Assembly (NCBI RefSeq): GCF_016811235.1
Contig: NZ_JAFBID010000036.1
Span: 1-53,633, forward strand
Reading direction: 5' to 3'
Length of the DNA stretch: 53,633 bases
Origin: Microvirga arabica
GTDB taxonomy: Bacteria > Pseudomonadota > Alphaproteobacteria > Rhizobiales > Beijerinckiaceae
Shown in pieces: positions 1-8,184 of this stretch. The translations under genes and the position numbers were made by a program. Position 1 is the first letter of the stretch. The number at the start of each line of letters is the position of its first letter. The notes under the pieces are model-generated. The model was not told the DNA's origin, did no database searches, and saw nothing but the letters and a program-made list of their open reading frames with translations.

Positions 1-1
1 C

Positions 2-160
2 ATGGGCGTCGGCAACATCTTCGGTAACTTCCTCTCGGGCGCCCTGCGCAACCCGTCGGCGGCCGACAGCCAGTTCGGCCGCGCCTTCATCGGCGCGGCG
101 CTCGCGGAAGGTCTCGGCATCTTCTGCCTCGTCGTCGCTCTCGTTCTGCTCTTCACCTAA
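2..160 (+). CDS. atpE: ATP synthase F0 subunit c, C-terminal part
   Basis: This is the last 52 codons of the proteolipid c subunit; its start lies before the window. Subunit c forms the proton-driven rotor ring in the inner membrane. The visible part begins in the glycine-rich first helix, passes the polar loop with the ALRNPSA motif, and ends in the second helix. That helix carries ALAEGLG, whose glutamate is the proton-binding carboxylate of the family. The frame ends in TAA, and atpF' and atpF follow on the same strand, the usual order of the alphaproteobacterial F0 cluster, which is separate from the F1 genes. Identity is firm despite the truncation. Confidence 0.95.
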   Translation: MGVGNIFGNFLSGALRNPSAADSQFGRAFIGAALAEGLGIFCLVVALVLLFT

Positions 161-219
161 TCTCAAGACGGTGATCGGGAGGCTGAGGCGCGCATCGCGC
201 GCTTCGCCTCAACAGGGGT

Positions 220-241
220 GACGGCGGATTGAACCGCCGTC
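220..241 (+). other. Intra-operon hairpin between atpE and atpF'
   Basis: A perfect 8-base stem (GACGGCGG/CCGCCGTC) with a 6-base loop lies in the 117-base gap between atpE and atpF'. A second inverted pair (GAGGCG/CGCCTC, about 185-210) precedes it. No T-run follows, so it is not a classic terminator. A 3' stabiliser or partial attenuator that keeps the c-ring message more abundant than the b subunits is inferred. Confidence 0.45.
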
Positions 242-277
242 ATTCATGTTTGTAGGATGGTACTTTAGGATCTGCTC

Positions 278-823
278 ATGGCTCAGGCTCAAACGACCAA
301 CGCCACAACAGAGGCCCACGGCGGCGCTCACGATGTCGGGTTCCCGCCCTTCGCGACGGAGACGTTCGGCGGTCAGCTCCTGTGGCTCGCCATCACCTTC
401 GTGGTGCTCTACACCCTGCTCTCACGCCTGGTCCTCCCGCGCCTGAGCGGCATCATCGAAAACCGCCGCGCCATGATCGCCAGCGATCTCGACGACGCGG
501 CCGCCATGAAATCCCGCGCCGAAGAAGCAGGTTCCGCTTACGAGAAGTCGCTGGCCGAAGCCAAGGGCCGTGCTCAGGCTCTCGCCCAGGAAACCCGCGC
601 CAAGCTCTCCGCCGAGAGCGACGCCAAGCGCAAGGCGCTTGAGGCCGACCTCAACCAGCGTCTCGCCGAGGCCGAGGCTACCATTTCATCCAAGAAGGCC
701 GAGGCTATGAGCCACGTGGACGCCATCGCCCGCGACACGGCTTCCGCCATTATCGAGCGCCTGACCGGCAAGGCTCCGGCCCCGCAGAAGGTCGAAGCCG
801 CTCTCAACCAGATCAAGGCCTGA
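278..823 (+). CDS. atpF': ATP synthase F0 subunit b' (peripheral stalk)
   Basis: The 181-residue protein is one of two b-type stator subunits that hold the F1 head against rotor torque. A hydrophilic N-terminus (to about residue 25) is followed by GFPPFATETF and one membrane helix (about 34-55, LLWLAITFVVLYTLLS). A long charged Ala/Glu/Lys-rich coiled coil then runs to the C-terminus. The longer N-terminus and the FPPF motif before the helix separate b' from the shorter b encoded next. It lies 13 bases before atpF. Paired b'/b subunits are typical of alphaproteobacteria and cyanobacteria. Confidence 0.93.
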   Translation: MAQAQTTNATTEAHGGAHDVGFPPFATETFGGQLLWLAITFVVLYTLLSRLVLPRLSGIIENRRAMIASDLDDAAAMKSRAEEAGSAYEKSLAEAKGRAQALAQETRAKLSAESDAKRKALEADLNQRLAEAEATISSKKAEAMSHVDAIARDTASAIIERLTGKAPAPQKVEAALNQIKA

Positions 824-836
824 TCGGGAGACCCGC

Positions 837-1322
837 ATGTTAGAGAACACCAATTTCTGGGTTGCGGTCGCCTTCTTCATCTTCTGGGGCCTGATGTTCT
901 ATCTCGGCGTCCCGGGCAAGGTGATGAACCAGCTCGACTCCCGCGGCAAGCGCATCGGCGACGAGTTGGCCGAGGCCAAGCGCCTGCGCCAGGATGCCGA
1001 GCGGCTGCTTCAGGAATACGAGTCCAAGCGCGCCGCCGCCGAGCGCGAGGCTGCTGACATCGTCTCCACCGCCCGCGCCGAGGCCGAGCGCCTTGCCGCC
1101 GAGGCTCAGGAGAAGATGACCGACTTCGTGAAGCGCCGCACGGCCACCGCCGAGGCGAAGATCGCCCAGGCCGAGGCCCAAGCCTCCGCCGAGGTGCGCG
1201 CTGCCGCGGTCGACGCCGCCATCAAGGCATCCGAGCGCGTCCTGCGCGACGAGATCACCGGCGCCACCGCCGCCTCCCTCGTCACCTCGAGCCTCAACGA
1301 CGTGCGCACGAAGCTGCAGTAA
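837..1322 (+). CDS. atpF: ATP synthase F0 subunit b (peripheral stalk)
   Basis: The 161-residue subunit b begins MLENTNFWVAVAF, with a membrane helix at about residues 6-27, then a long heptad-like coiled coil rich in Ala, Glu and Arg. It pairs with b' to form the stator that connects subunit a to the delta subunit on F1. The length matches the family. It is the last gene of the F0 operon: a strong intrinsic terminator follows 27 bases after its stop codon. Confidence 0.94.
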   Translation: MLENTNFWVAVAFFIFWGLMFYLGVPGKVMNQLDSRGKRIGDELAEAKRLRQDAERLLQEYESKRAAAEREAADIVSTARAEAERLAAEAQEKMTDFVKRRTATAEAKIAQAEAQASAEVRAAAVDAAIKASERVLRDEITGATAASLVTSSLNDVRTKLQ

Positions 1323-1349
1323 GGCTTTTCGCACAAACAACGATCTCGA

Positions 1350-1375
1350 AGGCCGCCCTTGAGGCGGCCTTTTTG
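1350..1375 (+). terminator. Rho-independent terminator after the atp F0 operon
   Basis: A perfect 8-base-pair GC stem (AGGCCGCC/GGCGGCCT) with loop CTTGA is followed by a T-run. It lies between the atpF stop and the start of the HAD gene, so the HAD gene probably needs its own promoter or read-through. Confidence 0.85.
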
Positions 1376-1387
1376 CTGGAGAGCATC

Positions 1388-2038
1388 ATGCTGCTGATCT
1401 TTGATTGCGATGGGGTTCTGGTCGATTCGGAGGCACTCGCCTGCGAGATTGATGCCCAGATCCTCACCGACATTGGGCTCCACTATTCGGCCCGGGACAT
1501 TGCGCGGAAGTTCGTCGGAGTCAGCTTCAAGGACATGGTGGCGCGTCTCGAGGCGGAGCACGGCCGCACGCTTCCAGCAGACCTCGGCACTCAATTGGAT
1601 ACCGCCCTTTTCGCGAGGTTCGAGACGGACCTGAAGCCGATCGAGGGCGTCCGCGAAGCGATCCTCTCGCTCCCCTACCCGCGCTGCGTGGCGTCTTCGT
1701 CCACACCCGACCGGATAGCCCTGTCGTTGCGCATCACAGGGCTGTCGGATCTGTTCGACCAGGTGTTCAGCGCCACACAGGTCGCGCGCGGCAAACCGGC
1801 ACCGGATCTGTTTTTCCATGCGGCCGAGCACATCGGTGTAAACCCGCTGGATTGCATCGTGATCGAGGACTCAGCCGCAGGGGTTCAGGGGGCTCTTGCG
1901 GCCGGCATGCATGTGATCGGCTTCACCGGCGGCGCCCATTGCGGTCCGGAGCATGCGGAAAAGCTTAGGCAGGCAGGTGCTCACACGATCATCGGACGGA
2001 TGACTGATCTCGCTAGAGCTGTGCAAGCGTTCGCGTAA
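1388..2038 (+). CDS. HAD-superfamily phosphatase (phosphoglycolate phosphatase/beta-phosphoglucomutase-like)
   Basis: The 216-residue haloacid dehalogenase-type hydrolase has every motif visible. Motif I is FDCDGVLVDSE with the nucleophile and acid/base aspartates. Motif II is ASSSTPD, motif III is the lysine in ARGKPAPDLF, and motif IV is IEDSAAG. A helical cap lies between motifs I and II (about residues 15-85). The phosphate-ester substrate cannot be read from sequence. I chose the ATG at 1388 (MLLIFDCDG) because a purine-rich CTGGAGA site lies just upstream; a TTG at 1373 would fall inside the atp terminator. Confidence 0.88.
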   Translation: MLLIFDCDGVLVDSEALACEIDAQILTDIGLHYSARDIARKFVGVSFKDMVARLEAEHGRTLPADLGTQLDTALFARFETDLKPIEGVREAILSLPYPRCVASSSTPDRIALSLRITGLSDLFDQVFSATQVARGKPAPDLFFHAAEHIGVNPLDCIVIEDSAAGVQGALAAGMHVIGFTGGAHCGPEHAEKLRQAGAHTIIGRMTDLARAVQAFA

Positions 2039-2045
2039 CACCGAC

Positions 2046-2146
2046 GTCGTCCCGGACGGCGCAAGCCGATCCGGGATCGTCAGCAGAATAAAGCGCCATT
2101 CTCGTCCCGCTATCCCGGATCTCCGCTGCGCTCCGTCCGGGATGAC
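2046..2146. repeat. REP-like inverted repeat
   Basis: The left arm GTCGTCCCGGACGG (2046-2059) is matched by the inverted right arm CCGTCCGGGATGAC (2133-2146), with one mismatch. Between them lie further CCCGGAT/ATCCGGG half-sites. Such intergenic palindromes are widespread in Rhizobiales genomes. It lies between the 3' ends of two convergent genes and encodes nothing I can see. Confidence 0.6.
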
Positions 2147-2166
2147 GGATGCGATACCACAAAAGA

Positions 2167-2193
2167 AAATGCCCGGCACATGGCCGGGCATTT
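2167..2193. terminator. Bidirectional terminator between the HAD gene and gcvPB
   Basis: An 11-base-pair perfect stem (AAATGCCCGGC/GCCGGGCATTT) has the loop ACATG. The A-tract on one side and T-tract on the other let it work in both directions. It ends the minus-strand gcv operon 16 bases after the gcvPB stop. Confidence 0.8.
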
Positions 2194-2208
2194 GCAGTTT
2201 GAGAAGCC

Positions 2209-3855
2209 TTACTCCGCCGCTTCCGCAACCGGCGCCGGCGGCGTCCACTTGAGCACCGGGCTCCTCGCCGCGCGGGTCTCGTCGAGGCGGCGGCGTGGGG
2301 CGTGGTAGGGGGCTCCGGTGAAGCGCTCTTTGTCGCCGTTCTTCGCGGCCATGGCGAGATCACGCAGCATCGCGATGAAGAGGTCGAGCGACGCCTTCGA
2401 TTCGGATTCCGTCGGCTCGATCAGCATGGCGCCATGTACCACCAGCGGGAAGTACATGGTCATCGGGTGGTAGCCCTCGTCTATCATGGCCTTCGCCACG
2501 TCCAACGTGGTCACGCCCGTGTCCTTGAGCCACGCGTCGTCGAACAGCACCTCGTGCATGCAAGGCTTGTTGCCGAAGGGCAGCGACATCAGGTCGGCAA
2601 GGCCGGCGCGGATGTAGTTGGCGTTGAGCACCGCATCCTCGGAGGCCTGCTTCATGCCGTCCGAACCATGCGAGAGCATGTAGGACAGAGCGCGCACATA
2701 CATGCCCATCTGGCCGTGGAAGGCGGTCATGCGGCCAAAAGGCTTCTCAGCGGCGTCAGATGCCTGCTCCACCAGCTCGAAGCTGTCCTTGCCCGCGCGA
2801 ACGAACGGCACCGGCGCAAACGGCGCAAGACGCTCGGAGAGTACCACCGGTCCGGAGCCCGGGCCGCCGCCGCCGTGCGGCGTCGAGAAGGTCTTGTGCA
2901 GGTTGATGTGCATGGCATCGACGCCGAGATCACCCGGCTTCGCCTTGCCGACGATGGCGTTGAAGTTGGCGCCGTCGCAGTAGAAGTACGCACCTGCATC
3001 GTGGATCGCCTTTGCGATCTCCGCCACCTGAGGCTCGAAGAGGCCGCAGGTGTTGGGGTTCGTGAGCATGATGGCCGCCACGTCGGGGCCGAGGCGCTCC
3101 TTCACGTCCTCCACATGCACCCAGCCGTCCTCGCGGGCCGGCACAGGCTTCACCTTGAAGCCGATGAGGGCTGCGGTCGCCGGGTTGGTGCCATGTGCGG
3201 AATCCGGCACCAGCACCACGTTGCGGGTCGCGCCCTCGCCCTTGGCCTCGATGGCAGCCTTGATCGCCATCATGCCGCAGAGCTCGCCATGGGCGCCGGC
3301 CTTTGGCGACAGCGCCACCGCCGTCATGTTGGTGAGCGTAATCAGATAGCGTCCGAGCTCGTCCATGAGCTCAAGCGCTCCCTGCACGGTGGAGACCGGC
3401 TGCAAAGGATGCACGTCCGAGAAGCCCGGCAGGCGCGCCATGCGCTCATTCAAGCGCGCATTGTGCTTCATAGTGCACGAGCCGAGCGGGAAGAGGCCGG
3501 TATCAATGCCGTAGTTCTGCTGTGAGAGGCGCACGTAATGGCGCATGGTCTCAGGCTCGGACAGACCCGGCAGGCCGATGGGCTCCTTGCGCTCCAATCC
3601 GCCGAGACGCGGCTTGAAATCCTCCGGCTCGTCGAGATCGACGCCGGTGGTGTCATAGCGGCCGATCTCGAACAGCAGCGGCTCGATCTGCGCCAGCGCC
3701 TTGTTGCCGGTGAAGGTCGGATGGCTGCCAGCAGTGGAGCCGGCGGCGCGGTTGGCATCGCCCTGCAGGCGGGCTGCCTGATTGCCCATGCCGGCGGCCG
3801 GATCGGACACGCCATGAGCCTGCGGAGCGGAGGGACGTCCCTGGCGGTTCAACAT
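2209..3855 (-). CDS. gcvPB: Glycine dehydrogenase (decarboxylating) subunit 2, P-protein beta part
   Basis: The 548-residue C-terminal half of the split P-protein works with GcvPA to decarboxylate glycine and pass the aminomethyl group to lipoyl-GcvH in the cytosol. The PLP-binding stretch HINLHKTFSTPHGGGGPGSG with its Schiff-base lysine is clear, as are the substrate-loop sequence LFPLGSCTMKHNAR and GSHPTFTGNKAL near the N-terminus. I start at the ATG at 3855, whose A is shared with the gcvPA stop (TGATG), indicating translational coupling; a GTG one codon earlier is possible. It is the last gene of the riboswitch-controlled operon. Confidence 0.95.
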   Translation of the reverse strand: MLNRQGRPSAPQAHGVSDPAAGMGNQAARLQGDANRAAGSTAGSHPTFTGNKALAQIEPLLFEIGRYDTTGVDLDEPEDFKPRLGGLERKEPIGLPGLSEPETMRHYVRLSQQNYGIDTGLFPLGSCTMKHNARLNERMARLPGFSDVHPLQPVSTVQGALELMDELGRYLITLTNMTAVALSPKAGAHGELCGMMAIKAAIEAKGEGATRNVVLVPDSAHGTNPATAALIGFKVKPVPAREDGWVHVEDVKERLGPDVAAIMLTNPNTCGLFEPQVAEIAKAIHDAGAYFYCDGANFNAIVGKAKPGDLGVDAMHINLHKTFSTPHGGGGPGSGPVVLSERLAPFAPVPFVRAGKDSFELVEQASDAAEKPFGRMTAFHGQMGMYVRALSYMLSHGSDGMKQASEDAVLNANYIRAGLADLMSLPFGNKPCMHEVLFDDAWLKDTGVTTLDVAKAMIDEGYHPMTMYFPLVVHGAMLIEPTESESKASLDLFIAMLRDLAMAAKNGDKERFTGAPYHAPRRRLDETRAARSPVLKWTPPAPVAEAAE

Positions 3856-5195
3856 CACAGAACCTCCTTCAAGGCGGCGCAGAAGGCCGCGCGGTCATCA
3901 TCGGTGTTCACTTCGGTAGAAGCGACGAGCAACAGATTGTCGAGGCCAGCGCCGGGCAGGAGGCGCGACACGGGCACGCCGGCTAGCACGCCCTTCTCGG
4001 CAAGACGCTCGACCACTTCGGCCGCGGGCTTTGCGAGCCTCAACGTGAACTCATTGAAGAACGTCTCATTGAGCACCTCGACGCCCTTCACACCAGAGAG
4101 CTGGTCGGCCAGCTTCACAGCATTCGCATGGTTGATGCGGGCGAGGCGCGAGAGGCCGGCTTCGCCGAGCAGCGTCATGTGAATGGTAAATGCCAGCGAG
4201 CACAGGCCCGAGTTCGTGCAGATATTCGAGGTCGCCTTGTCGCGGCGGATGTGCTGCTCGCGGGTCGAGAGCGTCAGCACGAAGCCGCGGTTGCCGTCCG
4301 CATCCACGGTCTCGCCGCAGAGGCGGCCGGGCATCTGGCGGAGGAACTTCGACTGCGTGGCGAAGAGACCCACATAGGGGCCGCCGAAGTTCAGCGCATT
4401 GCCGATGGACTGCCCCTCGCCCACCACGATATCGGCCCCCATGCTGCCAGGAGACTTCAGCAGACCGAGCGACACGACCTCCGTGAACACGGCAATCAGA
4501 AGCGCGCCATGCTGATGCGCCTTGTCGGCGATGGGCTTCAGGTCGCGCACGTTGCCGAACACGTCCGGCGACTGCACGACCACGCAGGACACGCTGTCGT
4601 CGATCTGCGAGAGAATATCCTCGGCGCCAGCAACGTCAGGCGCCATGGTGACGACGTCGTCGCTCGACATTTCGGAGAGCGTCCGCACCACATCGGCGTA
4701 GTGCGGATGCAAGCCACCGGAGAGCACAGCCTTGCGGCGCTTGGTGACCCGGTGCGCCATGAGCACCGCCTCGCCCGTGCCGGTGGAACCGTCATACATG
4801 GAGGCGTTCGCCACCTCCATGCCGGTGAGCGCGGCCACTTGGGTCTGGAACTCGAAGAGGTACTGCAGCGTCCCTTGAGCGATCTCCGGCTGGTACGGCG
4901 TGTAGCTCGTCAGGAACTCGGAACGCTGGATCAGGTGATCGACGGTCGCCGGCACATGATGCTTGTAGGCGCCTGCGCCGACGAAGAACGGCACCGACGA
5001 AGCCGGAATATTCTTCGCTGACATGCGCGAGAGGATGCGCTCCACGTCCAGCTCGCCCTTGCGGCGCGGCAGGTCCACCGGCTCCTTAAGGAGCAGGTTC
5101 TTCGGCACGTCGGCGAACAGTTCATCGACGTGTTTAACGCCGATCCGCGCGAGCATCTCGCTGCGGTCGGTGTCGGACAAAGGCAAATAACGCAT
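3855..5195 (-). CDS. gcvPA: Glycine dehydrogenase (decarboxylating) subunit 1, P-protein alpha part
   Basis: The 446-residue N-terminal half of the two-part P-protein has the length typical of the family. It begins [15 protein letters not shown]. Family motifs are [30 protein letters not shown] and the glycine-rich [19 protein letters not shown]. It lacks the PLP lysine, which is in GcvPB. Together they form the PLP-dependent P-protein of the glycine cleavage system, feeding 5,10-methylene-tetrahydrofolate. It lies 15 bases downstream of an unknown gene and overlaps gcvPB by one base. Confidence 0.95.
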   Translation of the reverse strand: MRYLPLSDTDRSEMLARIGVKHVDELFADVPKNLLLKEPVDLPRRKGELDVERILSRMSAKNIPASSVPFFVGAGAYKHHVPATVDHLIQRSEFLTSYTPYQPEIAQGTLQYLFEFQTQVAALTGMEVANASMYDGSTGTGEAVLMAHRVTKRRKAVLSGGLHPHYADVVRTLSEMSSDDVVTMAPDVAGAEDILSQIDDSVSCVVVQSPDVFGNVRDLKPIADKAHQHGALLIAVFTEVVSLGLLKSPGSMGADIVVGEGQSIGNALNFGGPYVGLFATQSKFLRQMPGRLCGETVDADGNRGFVLTLSTREQHIRRDKATSNICTNSGLCSLAFTIHMTLLGEAGLSRLARINHANAVKLADQLSGVKGVEVLNETFFNEFTLRLAKPAAEVVERLAEKGVLAGVPVSRLLPGAGLDNLLLVASTEVNTDDDRAAFCAALKEVL

Positions 5196-5210
5196 CAGTT
5201 AATCCTAGCC

Positions 5211-5717
5211 TTACTTGTTCTGCGGAATTCCAAGAATCCTGTTTCGATAGCCCAACCATTGGTCGAGCCCTTTAGACAAAATCATTTCAAGAGCGTCGGC
5301 GTTCTCGATGACGGTGACAGGCGGGAAATCGTCGTAGGAGATGGGAATATCCCGGCTTTCTATCGGCTGAAGAAAGACCTCGCCCTCCATGGTCGGAGCG
5401 ATGATCCATGGAACATGAGCCGCCATGTCGTAGATAATCTTGCAGGTATCCCTGAGGGAGCCGTCGCGAGGGGTCGCCTGGGCAGAGGTTCGGCCTCCCT
5501 CTTCAGAAGGTCCATACCATTCGATCCTCAAATCATTTGGACCCTCGATGTTCTCCACGGCAGCTCTCAAGGTTCTTCCCTCCGGCGTGACATGCTCGAT
5601 CTCACTCAGGCGAACGAGCCGTGCAGCGTGTCGGGAGAGAACCTCACCGATAAGAGCCTGAACTTCGACAGCACTTTTCGACTGCGTGGCATCGATCAGG
5701 TGGATGTCGAAGCTCAT
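5211..5717 (-). CDS. Unknown protein embedded in the gcv operon
   Basis: This 168-residue protein (MSFDIHLIDATQSKS...) is one I do not recognise. It has no signal peptide, membrane helix or known catalytic motif that I can see. It is mildly acidic and mixed alpha/beta in appearance, with an internal VPWIIAPTMEGEVFLQP stretch. I chose the ATG at 5717 (GGTGAT upstream); a GTG at 5726 would add three residues. It lies 16 bases after osmC and 15 bases before gcvPA, so it should be co-transcribed under the glycine riboswitch. Its base composition is visibly less GC-rich than the gcv genes around it, which suggests later insertion. Function unknown. Confidence 0.7.
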   Translation of the reverse strand: MSFDIHLIDATQSKSAVEVQALIGEVLSRHAARLVRLSEIEHVTPEGRTLRAAVENIEGPNDLRIEWYGPSEEGGRTSAQATPRDGSLRDTCKIIYDMAAHVPWIIAPTMEGEVFLQPIESRDIPISYDDFPPVTVIENADALEMILSKGLDQWLGYRNRILGIPQNK

Positions 5718-5733
5718 GCGGATCACCTCTTCA

Positions 5734-6210
5734 TCAATGCGAGGGAATGCCCGCCACCACGATCTCCGTCAGCACGGAGTTGGCGATGAAGCATTCCTTG
5801 TGGGCGAGGCGGTGCATGTCGGCGATCTGCTCAGGCGTCGGCTGCTTGTCGCCTGAGAATTCAATCGCCGGATCGAGAGTCACTTTGGAAACGAAGAGCT
5901 TGCCGTTCTCGTTCTTCGTCATGATGCCGAGCGCCTTGTCCTCATAGAAATCGACGACAAATCGCTTCTTGGCAGCAATCGACAGGAAGGTGAGCATGTG
6001 GCAGCTGGAGATTGCCGCCACGAACGCCTCTTCCGGATCGACCGCATCCTCCCGTGAAAGCGGCAAGGACACGACGGAGGGCGACGCGGAGCCGGGAACT
6101 GTGACGCCGCCATCGAAGCTCCACGTATGGCCGCGGCTGTAGCGGTTGTCGGAGAAGCTCTCGTCCTCTCCCCTGGTCCAGCGGATTGTCGCCCCGTATT
6201 CGTGCGCCAT
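5734..6210 (-). CDS. OsmC-family peroxide-stress protein
   Basis: The 158-residue OsmC/Ohr-fold protein acts as a thiol-dependent hydroperoxide reductase in the cytosol. The two redox cysteines of the family are present: one in FVAAISSCHMLTFLS (about residue 68) and one in HRLAHKECFIANSV. The N-terminus (ATIRWTRGEDESF) matches the first beta strands of OsmC-like proteins. It lies between gcvH and the unknown gene in the gcv operon, 14 bases from gcvH, so glycine may raise its expression. The physiological substrate is not clear from sequence. Confidence 0.85.
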   Translation of the reverse strand: MAHEYGATIRWTRGEDESFSDNRYSRGHTWSFDGGVTVPGSASPSVVSLPLSREDAVDPEEAFVAAISSCHMLTFLSIAAKKRFVVDFYEDKALGIMTKNENGKLFVSKVTLDPAIEFSGDKQPTPEQIADMHRLAHKECFIANSVLTEIVVAGIPSH

Positions 6211-6224
6211 GGCCGTGTTCTCTT

Positions 6225-6599
6225 TTAAGAGATCGACTTCACGAATTCCCCGTACTGCTCTTCGGTCATGAGGCCGTCGAGCTCGCTCTCGTTCGTGAGA
6301 CGGATCTTCATGAACCAGCCGCGGCCGGCCGGGTCCTCGTTGACGGTGCCGGGAGAGGCTTCGAGCTCGCTGTTGACCTCGACCACCTCGCCGGAGACGG
6401 GCGCATAGACTTCGCTGGCCGCCTTCACGCTCTCGACGACGGCCGCTTCGTCGCCCTTCGACAGGGTCTTGCCGACGCTGGGCAGCTCCACGAACACCAC
6501 GTCGCCAAGCTGGCCCTGGGCGTAATCGGAGATGCCCACGATTCCGGCATCGCCTTCGACGCGGATGTATTCGTGATCCTTGGTGTAGCGCGTAGTCAT
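6225..6599 (-). CDS. gcvH: Glycine cleavage system H protein
   Basis: The 124-residue lipoyl carrier shuttles the aminomethyl intermediate from the P-protein to GcvT. The lipoylation site is Lys59 in [11 protein letters not shown]. The N-terminal [13 protein letters not shown] and the FVELPSVGK stretch are family hallmarks, and the length is standard. The ATG at 6599 is chosen because the protein begins there in the family; a longer frame upstream overlaps gcvT and is not needed. It follows gcvT by 25 bases. Confidence 0.97.
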   Translation of the reverse strand: MTTRYTKDHEYIRVEGDAGIVGISDYAQGQLGDVVFVELPSVGKTLSKGDEAAVVESVKAASEVYAPVSGEVVEVNSELEASPGTVNEDPAGRGWFMKIRLTNESELDGLMTEEQYGEFVKSIS

Positions 6600-6624
6600 G
6601 TTGATTTCCCTCTTGATAGTGTTG

Positions 6625-7773
6625 TCAGCGCTTGTAGCGATGGGGAGCGAACGGCATGGCTGCGACTTTGGCCGGCAGCGGCTTGCCGCGAACGATGAGG
6701 TGCAAATCGGTTCCGACAGCGGACATGTCCTTCGCCACATAGCCCATAGCGACCGGGCCGTTGACCGTGGGGCCGAAGCCGCCGGAGGTGACGATGCCGA
6801 CCTCGCGTCCATCAGGCGTGGTGATGGCGCTGCCTTCGCGGGCAGGAGCGCGGCCTTCCGGCTTGATGCCGACGCGAACGCGTGAAGCACCGTCCTTGAT
6901 CTCGCGCTGAACGCGCTCGGCGCCCGGGAAGCCCCCCTCCTCGCGGCGGCGCTTCTGGATCGACCAGATCAGGCCTGCCTCAATGGGCGATGTGGTGGTG
7001 TCGATGTCGTGGCCGTAGAGGCAGAGGCCCGCTTCGAGCCGCAGCGAATCGCGAGCGCCGAGGCCGATGGCCTTCACCTCCGGATCAGACAGGAGCTTGC
7101 TCCAAAGCTTGGCAGCATCTTCGGCTTGGCAGGAAATCTCAAAGCCGTCCTCGCCGGTGTAGCCGGAGCGGGACACATGGCACCAGATGCCATCGATCTG
7201 CACGTCAACCGACATCATGAAGGAGAGCGCAGCGGCTTCAGGCGAGAGCTTTGCCAGAACGGTTTCCGCAGAAGGCCCCTGCAAGGCCATCAGCCCAAGG
7301 TTGTCCTTGCGGTTCAGGCTTACGCCTTTCGGCAGGCGCGCCTGGATATGCGCATAGTCCTGTTCCTTCATGGAGGCGTTGACCACAAGATAGAGCCAGC
7401 CCTCATGACCGGGAGCGCCGACGCGCGTGACCATGAGGTCGTCGAGGATACCACCGTCGTCGGCCAGAAGCTGCGAATAGCGCTGCTGATTGGGCTTGAG
7501 GTTCAGCACATCGGCCGGGATCAGCGCCTCGAGGGCCCTGGCCACTGTCTCGTGGCTCTTGTCCTCGGCCACGAGGAAGGCCTGGCCCATATGCGACACG
7601 TCGAACAGCCCCGCATGCTCGCGGGTCCAGTTATGTTCGGTGAGGATGCCGGTCGGGTACTGCACCGGCATGTCGTAGCCGGCGAACGGCACCATGCGGG
7701 CGCCAAGCGCCACATGCTCCGCGTGGAGCGGTGTTTTCAGGAGCGGCTCGTCGCTATGCGCTGGCTCGGCCAT
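6625..7773 (-). CDS. gcvT: Aminomethyltransferase (T protein)
   Basis: The 382-residue folate-dependent T protein releases ammonia from the H-protein-bound aminomethyl group and forms 5,10-methylene-tetrahydrofolate. Typical stretches include [13 protein letters not shown] near the N-terminus, LFDVSHMGQ, and [10 protein letters not shown] in the folate-binding region. The C-terminal barrel includes [23 protein letters not shown] good GAGGGAT ribosome site precedes the ATG. It is the first gene of the operon, about 55 bases downstream of the tandem glycine riboswitch. Confidence 0.96.
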   Translation of the reverse strand: MAEPAHSDEPLLKTPLHAEHVALGARMVPFAGYDMPVQYPTGILTEHNWTREHAGLFDVSHMGQAFLVAEDKSHETVARALEALIPADVLNLKPNQQRYSQLLADDGGILDDLMVTRVGAPGHEGWLYLVVNASMKEQDYAHIQARLPKGVSLNRKDNLGLMALQGPSAETVLAKLSPEAAALSFMMSVDVQIDGIWCHVSRSGYTGEDGFEISCQAEDAAKLWSKLLSDPEVKAIGLGARDSLRLEAGLCLYGHDIDTTTSPIEAGLIWSIQKRRREEGGFPGAERVQREIKDGASRVRVGIKPEGRAPAREGSAITTPDGREVGIVTSGGFGPTVNGPVAMGYVAKDMSAVGTDLHLIVRGKPLPAKVAAMPFAPHRYKR

Positions 7774-7828
7774 CGGTATCCCTCAAAGGTGCGCGTTCCA
7801 TCGAGCCTTGCGGCCCGTTGCTCTGCGC

Positions 7829-8014
7829 CCCCTCTGTCCCGAGACCTGAGAGATTTCCCAAACGCTTGCGCGAAAGGTTACGCCCGTCGGTGGACGACGT
7901 TTTCAAACGTCGTCGCTTTCCAGAGTGCCAGCTCCCGCGCGGTCCTTTGGCCTGAGCGTTTCCGGGGCGGTTGCGCCTTCGGCGCCGGACGCTAAGGTCC
8001 GGTCTCTTCCGCGG
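7829..8014 (-). promoter_or_regulatory. Tandem glycine riboswitch (gcvT motif)
   Basis: Read on the minus strand, two consecutive glycine aptamers precede gcvT. The first has GCGGAAGAGACC, then GCCGAAGGCGCAA, then GGAAACGCTCAGGCCAAAGG followed by ACCG. The second has CTCTGGAAAG, a variable stem built on ACGACGTTT/AAACGTCGT, CCGACGGGCGTAA, then GGAAATCTCTCAGGTC and GGGACAGAGGG. These match the conserved core of the cooperative two-aptamer glycine riboswitch, which usually switches gcv operons on with glycine. A TTGACA -35-like box lies upstream (8058-8063, minus strand). Boundaries are approximate. Confidence 0.92.
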
Positions 8015-8184
8015 GGATCATCGGCTGGTTTTAAGCTCTGAAGAGGAATTGGCCTCCTGTCAACAAAGCAAGGCGGGCCTGTTCACCCTTTAATTGACGG
8101 CACGACCGGGAGGCTCCATCTTAGGGCCATCTGTCACAGAAGGGGAGAAGCGCGGCCTGATCCGGTCAGCAGCTCCACGCATCG

